6,137 nt of DNA from Frankiales bacterium (GTDB taxonomy: Bacteria > Actinomycetota > Actinomycetes > Mycobacteriales > Jatrophihabitantaceae), in contig JAOPUY010000001.1 of the NCBI GenBank assembly GCA_025963265.1, positions 1 to 6,137 on the forward strand, read 5' to 3'. The notes under the pieces are model-generated. The model saw nothing but the letters and a program-made list of their open reading frames with translations, did no database searches and was not told the DNA's origin. Positions 1 to 5,014 of this stretch are shown one piece after another (within the stretch, counting starts at the first letter, position 1; every line of letters begins with the position of its first letter). Position numbers and translations under genes: made by a program.

Positions 1-16
1 GTCTGAGATACCAGAC
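1..16. promoter_or_regulatory. Candidate IclR/HutR-type operator palindrome
   Basis: The first 16 bases, GTCTGAGATACCAGAC, form an interrupted palindrome with perfect 5-base arms (GTCTG and CAGAC). Bases 2-15 match, at 13 of 14 positions, the consensus TCTGwwATwCCAGA that I recall for the IclR-type histidine-utilisation regulator HutR of Corynebacterium resistens; the only departure is G at base 7 where A or T is expected. The site ends 21 bases before the ATG of the IclR gene and overlaps where the -35 region of its promoter would lie. It could therefore serve autoregulation, control of a divergent off-window gene, or both. The palindrome is seen directly; its function is inferred. Confidence 0.6.
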
Positions 17-24
17 AGTTAACG

Positions 25-30
25 TAGGGT
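25..30 (+). promoter_or_regulatory. Candidate -10 box of the IclR gene, leaderless arrangement
   Basis: TAGGGT fits the actinobacterial TANNNT -10 pattern and ends 7 bases before the ATG at 38, so transcription would begin at or next to the start codon. There is no clear -35 hexamer. An alternative reading is that AGGG at 26-29 is a weak ribosome-binding site on a longer leader. Confidence 0.35.
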
Positions 31-37
31 CGATCTC

Positions 38-793
38 ATGACCTCAGTGCCCGCGGCCCGCCAGGTGCTGGCGATCCTGCGCTACCTGGCGGCTCAACCG
101 GCGCCGGTCCCGGCCGCCACGATCGCCCGCGAGCTCGAGCTGCCGCGGTCGACGGTCTACCACCTGTTGGCCACGCTGGTCGAGGACGGATTCGTCGTGC
201 ATCTGCCCGAACAACGGCGTTACGGGCTCGGGGTGAGCGCCCACGAGCTCGGCACCGGCTACTTGCGGCAGGCGCCGCTTCGGCGGTTGGCCCAGCAGCC
301 GCTGGCCGCGCTGGTCGACCGGCTCGGGCACAGCGCGCACTTGGCCGTCCTGCACGGGCGGGAGGTCATCTACGTCATCGAGGAGCGGGCCACCGGACGG
401 CCGCCGCTGATCACCGACGTCGGGGTGCGGTTGCCCGCGCATCTGGCGGCGAGCGGGCGGGCCATGCTCGCCGCGTTGCCGTCCGCGCAGGTCCGAGCGC
501 TGTTCCCGACCCCGGCCGACTTCGTGCTGCGCAATGAGAACGGACCCCGCTCGGCCTCAGCCCTGCGGGCGCTGCTGGTCGACGTGCGGCGGCTCGGGCA
601 CGCGGAGGAGCACGGCGAGGTGACGCCGGAGTTCGCCTCGGTGGCCGCGGCCGTCCTGGACCACGCCGGCCATCCGCTGGCCAGCGTCGCCGTGACCTAC
701 CCCGAGGCCGAGGTGAGCGCGGCCCGGAGCGATTTCTTGGCCGGTCACGTCGTGCGAACCGCCCAATCCATCAGCCGTCGGCTCGGCGGCTGA
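38..793 (+). CDS. IclR-family transcriptional regulator, probably HutR-like
   Basis: This 251-residue protein has the usual length and two-domain plan of IclR regulators. The N-terminal winged helix-turn-helix spans about residues 5-65, with the recognition helix around PRSTVYHLLATL (36-47) and the wing around GFVVHLPEQRRYGLG (51-65). The C-terminal IclR effector-binding domain covers about 78-250, including the conserved segment VGVRLPAHLAASGRAMLA (128-145) and GEVTPEFASVAA (193-204). Such proteins bind palindromic operators as dimers or tetramers and respond to small metabolites. The ATG at 38 begins just ahead of the HTH and follows a TANNNT box at leaderless spacing. The adjacent palindrome resembles the HutR operator, so a role in histidine/urocanate catabolism is a reasonable inference. 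The hut genes themselves are not in the window. The family is near certain; the specific role is tentative. Confidence 0.95.
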   Translation: MTSVPAARQVLAILRYLAAQPAPVPAATIARELELPRSTVYHLLATLVEDGFVVHLPEQRRYGLGVSAHELGTGYLRQAPLRRLAQQPLAALVDRLGHSAHLAVLHGREVIYVIEERATGRPPLITDVGVRLPAHLAASGRAMLAALPSAQVRALFPTPADFVLRNENGPRSASALRALLVDVRRLGHAEEHGEVTPEFASVAAAVLDHAGHPLASVAVTYPEAEVSAARSDFLAGHVVRTAQSISRRLGG

Positions 794-801
794 GTCCCAC
801 C

Positions 802-822
802 GCCGCTCGGTCCGACCGCGGC
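802..822. terminator. Weak hairpin between convergent IclR and helicase genes
   Basis: GCCG (802-805) pairs with CGGC (819-822) and CGGT (808-811) pairs with ACCG (815-818), around a CCG loop with a two-base bulge (CT, 806-807). This gives an 8-bp GC-rich stem in the 63-base gap between convergent genes. No T-tract follows on either strand, so it is not a canonical intrinsic terminator. A U-less actinobacterial-type terminator is possible but unproven. Confidence 0.25.
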
Positions 823-856
823 TGAGTTACGGCCAGCAGCTGCCGCCAGACTAGGA

Positions 857-2620
857 CTAGTAGGTGCGGCGGGGCTTCTTGTAGCCCGAGTCCGCGGCTG
901 AGCCGGGCTGGCCGGGACGACGTCGAGCGGGTGGCCCGTCGTCGAGCGTGATCTCGATCAGCTGACCGGAGACACGCGTGCGCTTGAGCGCCTCGAGCGT
1001 GCCGGCCGGCAGTTGAGCCGGCAGCTCGACCAGGGTGTGGTCGCCGTGGATGTCGATGTGCCCGAAGTCCGCGCGGCTCAAGCCGCCCTCGTTGGCCAGG
1101 GCGCCGACAATCGCCCCGGGCTGCACCTTGTGCCGTCGTCCGACCCGCAGCCGGTACTTGGCCATCGGCACGTCGGAGCGGGCCTTGCGCGGGCCGGCCA
1201 CCCGAGCCGACCGCGGCGCGCTGGGCTCGCGCTCGCCGCCGGCGATCCGGTCGCGGGAGGCCTCGCGCTCCTTGAACTTGCGGACTGGCTCCGGCTTGAG
1301 CAGAAAGCCCTTGTCGTCCTGGGACAACACCGCCAGCGCGGCGGCGATGTCCAACACGGGCACGTCGTGATCGCGCTCGTAGTCGCTGATCAAGCCGCGG
1401 AAGAAGCCGAGCTCCTCCGAGTCGAGGCTGGCGGTGATCGAGTCGGCGAACTTGGTGATGCGCTGGGCGTTGACGTCCTCGACCGAGGGAATCGGGATCT
1501 CGGTGATCGGCTGCCGGGTGGCCCGCTCGATGGTGGCCAGCAGGTGCCGTTCGCGCGGCGTCACGAACAGCAACGCCTCGCCCGAGCGACCCGCGCGGCC
1601 CGTGCGGCCGATCCGGTGCACATAGGACTCGGAGTCCTGCGGGATGTCGTAGTTCACCACGTGGCTGATGCGCTCGACGTCCAGGCCGCGGGCGGCGACA
1701 TCGGTGGCGACCAGGATGTCGAGGGCGCCGCTCTTGAGCTGGCCGATGGTGCGCTCGCGCTGGGCCTGCACCAGGTCGCCGTTGATGGCCGCCGCCGAGT
1801 GGCCGCGGGCCCGCAGCTTCTCGGCCACCTCCTCGGTGGCTGACTTGGTGCGCGCGAAGACGATCATCGCGTCGAAGGGCTCGACCTCGAGGATGCGGGT
1901 CAACGCGTCCATCTTCTGCGAGTGCGCGACGGAGATGTAGCGCTGCCGGGTGTTGGCCGCGGTGACCGTCTTTGACTTGACCGTGATCTCGGCCGCGTCG
2001 GTCAGGTACTTCTTGGCGATCCGCCGGATCTGGCTGGGCATCGTCGCGGAGAACAACGCGACCTGCTTGTCGTCCGGCGTGCCGGCCAGGATCGTCTCGA
2101 CGTCGTCGGCGAAGCCCAGGTTCAGCATCTCGTCGGCCTCGTCGAGCACCAGGAACCGCAGCTCGGTCAGGTCGAGGGTCTTCTTCTCCAGGTGATCGAT
2201 GATCCGCCCGGGAGTGCCGACGACGACGTGCGCGCCCCGTCGCAGCCCGCTGAGCTGGATGCCATAGCTCTGGCCGCCGTAGATCGGCAGCACGTGCAGC
2301 CCCGGCAGGTACTTGGCGTACTTGCCGATCGCCTCGGAGACCTGCAGCGCCAGCTCACGGGTCGGGGCCAGCACCAACGCCTGCGGCTTGTGTTGGGCCA
2401 GGTCGATGCGCGAGAGCACCGGCAGCGCGAACGCAGCCGTCTTGCCGGTTCCGGTCTGGGCCAGCCCGACGACGTGGCGACCGGCGAGCAGCGGCGGGAT
2501 GGTGGCGGCCTGAATGGGTGATGGCGTCTCATAGCCGACGTCGTTGAGCGCGTGCAGCACGGCTTCGCTGATCCCCAGATCGGCGAAGCTCAGCTGTTGT
2601 TCTGTTTCTGAGGTAGTCAT
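857..2620 (-). CDS. DEAD-box ATP-dependent RNA helicase (DeaD/CsdA-like) with DbpA-type RNA-binding domain
   Basis: This 587-residue protein unwinds RNA duplexes using ATP, probably in cytoplasmic ribosome assembly, mRNA turnover or cold adaptation. All helicase motifs are intact: Q motif (about 11-40, with F12 and Q37), motif I AQTGTGKT (54-61), PTREL (86-90), TPGR (136-139), DEAD (160-163), SAT (191-193), motif IV around MIVFARTK (252-259), motif V VATDVAARGLD (304-314) and motif VI HRIGRTGR (335-342). After a dimerisation-like region and a charged Arg/Glu-rich linker (about 445-485) comes a DbpA/CsdA-type RNA-binding domain (about 486-558), then a basic Arg/Lys/Pro tail. The length and the DbpA domain fit the DeaD/CsdA group rather than RhlE. 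The ATG start immediately precedes the Q-motif region. The gene stands alone, convergent with the IclR gene and divergent from the LLM gene. No long cold-shock-type 5' leader is apparent. Confidence 0.97.
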   Translation of the reverse strand: MTTSETEQQLSFADLGISEAVLHALNDVGYETPSPIQAATIPPLLAGRHVVGLAQTGTGKTAAFALPVLSRIDLAQHKPQALVLAPTRELALQVSEAIGKYAKYLPGLHVLPIYGGQSYGIQLSGLRRGAHVVVGTPGRIIDHLEKKTLDLTELRFLVLDEADEMLNLGFADDVETILAGTPDDKQVALFSATMPSQIRRIAKKYLTDAAEITVKSKTVTAANTRQRYISVAHSQKMDALTRILEVEPFDAMIVFARTKSATEEVAEKLRARGHSAAAINGDLVQAQRERTIGQLKSGALDILVATDVAARGLDVERISHVVNYDIPQDSESYVHRIGRTGRAGRSGEALLFVTPRERHLLATIERATRQPITEIPIPSVEDVNAQRITKFADSITASLDSEELGFFRGLISDYERDHDVPVLDIAAALAVLSQDDKGFLLKPEPVRKFKEREASRDRIAGGEREPSAPRSARVAGPRKARSDVPMAKYRLRVGRRHKVQPGAIVGALANEGGLSRADFGHIDIHGDHTLVELPAQLPAGTLEALKRTRVSGQLIEITLDDGPPARRRPGQPGSAADSGYKKPRRTY

Positions 2621-2628
2621 TGCCCTTT

Positions 2629-2634
2629 AATCTA
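2629..2634 (-). promoter_or_regulatory. Candidate -10 box of the helicase gene
   Basis: On the minus strand TAGATT fits TANNNT and ends 8 bases before the helicase ATG (2620), which would give a leaderless or near-leaderless transcript. GGG at 2625-2623 lies only two bases from the ATG, too close for a good ribosome-binding site. No convincing -35 hexamer is present. Confidence 0.4.
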
Positions 2635-2655
2635 GTCGGCGCCGGCCGCCGCGCC

Positions 2656-2665
2656 TGCAGCTGCA
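2656..2665. repeat. Perfect 10-bp palindrome TGCAGCTGCA in a divergent promoter region
   Basis: TGCAGCTGCA is a perfect inverted repeat in the 90-base gap between the divergent helicase and LLM genes. It lies about 22 bases upstream of the helicase's candidate -10 box, where a -35 element would be, so it could be an operator for either gene. Its core GCAGCTGC recurs in the other two intergenic gaps. Confidence 0.35.
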
Positions 2666-2698
2666 CCGGGCGCAGCAGCGAAGATCAGCGGCATCGGC

Positions 2699-2703
2699 GA
2701 GGA
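2699..2703 (+). promoter_or_regulatory. Ribosome-binding site of the LLM oxidoreductase gene
   Basis: GAGGA ends 7 bases before the ATG at 2711. It supports that start and contrasts with the neighbouring genes, which lack a clear Shine-Dalgarno sequence. Confidence 0.6.
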
Positions 2704-2710
2704 TCAGGCC

Positions 2711-3589
2711 ATGAACTCAACCGGTCTCGGCGTCATCTTCCGTCCTGAACTGCCCCCGGAGCGGCTGCGAGACATCGCGCAACTGGCCGAGTCGGTCGGG
2801 TTAGCCGAACTCTGGCTATGGGAGGACTGCTTCTACGCCGGCGGCCTGACGGCGGCGGCGACGGCGCTGGCCGCGACCCAACGGCTCCGGGTCGGCCTCG
2901 GCGTGATGCCGGTGCCGCTGCGCAATGTGGCGACCACGGCGATGGAGATCGCCGGCCTGTCCCGGCTGCACCCGGGGCGGTTCCGACCCGGGCTCGGGCA
3001 CGGCGTGCTCGACTGGATGGGTCAGATCGGCGCGCGGGCCGCCTCACCGATGACGTTGCTCAGCGAGTACCTGACCGCCTTGCGCGCGTTGCTGGACGGC
3101 GAGCGGGTCAGCACCTCGGGTCGCTACGTCCAACTCGAGGACGTGGCCCTCACCTGGCCGCCGTTGGAACGGGTCGAGCTGTTCACAGCCGCGGTCGGTC
3201 CGAAGACGCTCGCGGTCTCCGGGGCGATCGCCGACGGCACGGTGCTGACCGGCGAGACGACGCCGGATCAGCTGCGGCAGGCCCGGGCCATCGTCGATCA
3301 GGCTCGCACGCAGGCCGGCCGCGGCGGCCGGCATCAGCTCACGGTCTATGTGATGGCCGCGACCGGCCCGGACGCGCACCGACGTCTGGACGAGGAGCGG
3401 CGGCGCTGGTCGGTCGACCCGGGGGCCCAGCTCGGAGTCGCCGGTGACGCCGACGCCGTCGCCGCCGGTCTGCAGGCCTGGGTCGAGGCCGGCGCCGACA
3501 CGATCGTGCTCCAGCCGGCCGCGGGCGAGCCCGACCTCGAACGGTTCGTCGAGTTCGCCGCGACCGAAGTCCGAGCCTTAGTGCCTTAG
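2711..3589 (+). CDS. LLM-class flavin-dependent oxidoreductase (F420- or FMN-dependent, luciferase-like)
   Basis: This 292-residue protein matches the bacterial-luciferase-like TIM-barrel family. Supporting segments are the N-terminal strand GLGVIFRP (5-12), the helix RLRDIAQLAESVGLAELWLWED (18-39), RLRVGLGVMPVPLRNVATTAMEIAGL (58-83) and the typical LSRLHPGRFRPGLGHG (83-98). In the C-terminal half, VGPKTLAVSGAIADGTVL (162-179) matches the conserved glycine- and alanine-rich barrel segment of F420-dependent members. The family transfers hydride between reduced flavin or F420 and varied substrates; the substrate here cannot be read from sequence. In actinobacteria F420 is the commoner cofactor for proteins of this type, so that is my preference. 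Start: ATG preceded by GAGGA. Oddities are TTA leucine codons at 31 and 290 plus CTA at 36, which are rare in such GC-rich DNA, and a C-terminus encoded by an 8-bp tandem repeat. The gap to the mod operon is 142 bases, so co-transcription is not evident. Confidence 0.9.
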   Translation: MNSTGLGVIFRPELPPERLRDIAQLAESVGLAELWLWEDCFYAGGLTAAATALAATQRLRVGLGVMPVPLRNVATTAMEIAGLSRLHPGRFRPGLGHGVLDWMGQIGARAASPMTLLSEYLTALRALLDGERVSTSGRYVQLEDVALTWPPLERVELFTAAVGPKTLAVSGAIADGTVLTGETTPDQLRQARAIVDQARTQAGRGGRHQLTVYVMAATGPDAHRRLDEERRRWSVDPGAQLGVAGDADAVAAGLQAWVEAGADTIVLQPAAGEPDLERFVEFAATEVRALVP

Positions 3590-3606
3590 TGGCTTAGTGC
3601 CCTAGC
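3575..3606. repeat. Four degenerate 8-bp tandem repeats over the stop codon
   Basis: The units are GCCTTAGT (3575-3582), GCCTTAGT (3583-3590), GGCTTAGT (3591-3598) and GCCCTAGC (3599-3606). The array encodes the last residues (ALVP) of the LLM protein and its TAG stop (3587-3589). Because 8 is not a multiple of 3, the first three units place a TAG in each of the three forward frames (3579, 3587, 3595). Confidence 0.8.
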
Positions 3607-3612
3607 GGCGGC

Positions 3613-3696
3613 TTACCAGCGTCTTGGCGGCTAATTAGCCTGAGGCCGCAACTACGGTGAATGTCCGGCGCGCCATTGGCAGTTACCAGTCTGTAA
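3613..3696. promoter_or_regulatory. Repeated TTACCAG elements upstream of the mod operon
   Basis: TTACCAG occurs at 3613-3619 and again at 3683-3689, exactly 70 bases apart. The second copy is the left part of TTAC-CAGTCT-GTAA (3683-3696), an inverted repeat with 4-base arms. An AAGGAG at 3695-3700 resembles a ribosome-binding site but no start codon follows at a suitable distance. These may be regulator sites for the mod operon; the support is only positional. Confidence 0.2.
3629..3640. repeat. Perfect 12-bp palindrome GGCTAATTAGCC downstream of the LLM gene
   Basis: GGCTAATTAGCC is a perfect inverted repeat, and its AT-rich centre is unusual for this sequence. An alternative hairpin pairs GCGGC (3627-3631) with GCCGC (3645-3649). 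No T-tract follows, so it is either a protein-binding site or a U-less terminator for the LLM gene. Confidence 0.4.
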
Positions 3697-3707
3697 GGAG
3701 CATTTCC

Positions 3708-3719
3708 CCGCAGCTGCGG
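3708..3719. promoter_or_regulatory. Candidate mod operon operator, palindrome CCGCAGCTGCGG
   Basis: CCGCAGCTGCGG is a perfect 12-bp inverted repeat that directly abuts the candidate -10 box TAATCT and lies 12 bases before the GTG of the regulator gene. A dimeric repressor bound here would block RNA polymerase. The first gene of the operon encodes an HTH protein with a molybdate-binding domain, so autoregulation is the natural hypothesis. It does not resemble the E. coli ModE box. Confidence 0.4.
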
Positions 3720-3725
3720 TAATCT
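3720..3725 (+). promoter_or_regulatory. Candidate -10 box of the mod operon, leaderless arrangement
   Basis: TAATCT fits TANNNT and ends 6 bases before the GTG at 3732, with no Shine-Dalgarno sequence in between. That is the arrangement expected of a leaderless actinobacterial mRNA. No good -35 hexamer lies 16-18 bases upstream. Confidence 0.45.
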
Positions 3726-3731
3726 TCCGAC

Positions 3732-4184
3732 GTGCCCAGCTACCGGATCCGTGAGGCCGCAGCGCTAGTGGGAGTCAGCGACGACACCATGCGGCGCTGG
3801 GTCGAGGCCGGTCGCATTCAAGCGGCTCCCGGCGACGGCCGGCAAGCGGTCGACGGCGCTGACCTCGCCCGGTTCGCGGTCGAGCTCGCCGCGTCCAGCA
3901 CCCGCCCGATCGCCCGTCCGGTGGTGCGTGAGTCGGCCCGAAACCGCTTCGTCGGACTGGTCACCGCCGTCACCCGCGACACGGTGATGGCCCAGGTGGA
4001 CATCCAGGCCGGGCCGCACCGGCTCGTCTCGCTGATGAGCCGTGAGGCAGCCGACGACCTTGGCTTGCAACCGGGCGTGCTGGCGATCGCGTCGGTGAAG
4101 TCGACCAACGTCGTCGTCGAGGTGTCAGAGATTGCCGAAGTGTCCAGCCCGACCGAAGACCTAGCCTCAGGAGCCGACGAGTGA
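3732..4184 (+). CDS. HTH plus Mop/TOBE-domain molybdate-responsive regulator (ModE/MopR-like)
   Basis: This 150-residue protein has two parts. Residues 4-50 form an excisionase/MerR-type helix-turn-helix: YRIREAAALVGVSDD, then TMRRWVEAGRIQ and the GRQAVDGADLARF segment. Residues 69-131 form one Mop/TOBE domain, recognised by SARNRF (68-73), a central SLMSREAADDLGLQPG (100-115) and SVKSTNVVVEV (121-131). Mop domains bind molybdate or tungstate at oligomer interfaces. The protein could thus be a molybdate-sensing regulator of the operon it heads, or partly a molybdate store. Its HTH is not the winged helix of E. coli ModE, and it has one Mop domain rather than two. The GTG start sits next to the HTH and 6 bases after a TANNNT box. 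Its stop overlaps the modA GTG by four bases (GTGA, 4181-4184), so the genes are translationally coupled. The domain assignment is firm; the regulatory role is inferred. Confidence 0.9.
   Translation: MPSYRIREAAALVGVSDDTMRRWVEAGRIQAAPGDGRQAVDGADLARFAVELAASSTRPIARPVVRESARNRFVGLVTAVTRDTVMAQVDIQAGPHRLVSLMSREAADDLGLQPGVLAIASVKSTNVVVEVSEIAEVSSPTEDLASGADE
4169..4173 (+). promoter_or_regulatory. Ribosome-binding site of modA
   Basis: AGGAG, inside the end of the regulator gene, ends 7 bases before the GTG at 4181. This favours that GTG over the in-frame ATG at 4190. Confidence 0.65.
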
Positions 4185-5014
4185 ACCGCATGAAATCCTC
4201 TCTGACCACCGCGGTCAGCGCGGCCACCGCCCTCGCGCTCATCGCGGGCTGCAGCTCGAGCAAGTCGAGCGACGCCGGTGGCTCGACCAGCGCCTCAGCC
4301 AGCACCGCGAGCGCGACGACGAGCGCCTCGACCGCCGCGATCAGCGGGACGATCGTGGTGCTGGCCGCCTCCTCGTTGACCGAGTCCTTCACCACGCTGG
4401 CCAAATCCTTCGAGGCGGCCCACCCGGGCACGACGGTGAAGTTGAGTTTCGCGGCCAGCTCCGCGCTGGCCACGCAGATCACCTCCGGCGCCCCGGCTGA
4501 CGTGTTCGCCTCGGCCTCGACCAAGAACATGACCCAGGTGACCTCGGCCGGCGATGCCTCGAACCCGACGAACTTCGCCTCCAACACCATGGAGATCGCC
4601 GTTCCGCCGAGCAACCCGGCCAAGGTCACCGGCCTGGCCGACCTCGCCAAGAGCAGCGTCAAGGTCGCGCTGTGCCAGACCCAGGTGCCGTGCGGCGCCA
4701 CGGCGGCCACCGTCTTCAAGAACGCCAACCTGACCGTCAAGCCGGTCACGCTCGAGCCAGACGTCAAGTCGACCCTGACCAAGGTCGAGCTGAAGGAGGT
4801 CGACGCCGGCGTCGTCTACGTCTCCGACGTCAAAGCGGCTGGCTCCAAGGTGACCGGCATCCTGATTCCGGCGGACGTCAACGCCACGACCGAATACCCC
4901 ATCGCCGCTCTGACCAAGGCGCCCAACCCGGCAGGGGCGGCCGCGTTCGTCGCGCTCGTGCTGTCGGCTGAGGGCACCGCCGCCTTGGCCGGCGACGGGT
5001 TCGCCAAGCCCTGA
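4181..5014 (+). CDS. modA: Molybdate ABC transporter substrate-binding lipoprotein ModA
   Basis: This 277-residue protein captures molybdate (or tungstate) outside the membrane and delivers it to ModB. The N-terminus is a lipoprotein signal: basic NRMK, a hydrophobic stretch (8-22) and lipobox IAGC with the lipidated Cys24. A low-complexity Ser/Thr/Ala tether (25-55) follows. The type II binding-protein fold starts at TIVVLAASSLTESF (57-70). Likely oxyanion-binding positions by family analogy are the serines in AASSL (62-66) and FAASSALATQI (90-100), the VPCG loop (169-172), the EPDVKSTL segment (192-199) and Tyr213 in AGVVYVSD. The PADVFASA motif (105-112) is also typical. Two cysteines, 165 and 171, could form a disulfide in the exported protein. 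The GTG start has AGGAG upstream and a 4-base overlap with the regulator gene; the ATG at 4190 would give a protein three residues shorter. The cognate permease and ATPase follow directly. Confidence 0.96.
   Translation: MNRMKSSLTTAVSAATALALIAGCSSSKSSDAGGSTSASASTASATTSASTAAISGTIVVLAASSLTESFTTLAKSFEAAHPGTTVKLSFAASSALATQITSGAPADVFASASTKNMTQVTSAGDASNPTNFASNTMEIAVPPSNPAKVTGLADLAKSSVKVALCQTQVPCGATAATVFKNANLTVKPVTLEPDVKSTLTKVELKEVDAGVVYVSDVKAAGSKVTGILIPADVNATTEYPIAALTKAPNPAGAAAFVALVLSAEGTAALAGDGFAKP

Noticed and set aside
794..856. Intrinsic bidirectional terminator between the convergent genes
   Set aside because: A bulged GC-rich stem exists at 802-822, but no T-tract follows on either strand, so I keep it only as a weak hairpin entry.
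1013..1843. Long open frame of about 276 codons on the plus strand, antisense to the helicase gene
   Set aside because: It is a product of GC-rich codon bias opposite a clearly real, full-motif helicase gene. The translation is low-complexity, Arg/Ala/Asp-rich and shows no domain.
3661..3696. Possible 11-residue leader peptide ATG...TAA upstream of the mod operon
   Set aside because: It has no ribosome-binding site and no attenuator-like codon run, and it probably lies upstream of the predicted transcript start.
3590..3731. Molybdenum-cofactor riboswitch or ModE-type operator before the mod operon
   Set aside because: I see neither the conserved riboswitch architecture nor the AT-rich CGTTATAT-type inverted repeats of the E. 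coli ModE box. The predicted transcript start leaves no room for a leader RNA.
2711..4184. The LLM oxidoreductase as part of the molybdate operon
   Set aside because: A 142-base gap with its own -10 box and palindromes separates them, and LLM enzymes use flavin or F420, not molybdenum.
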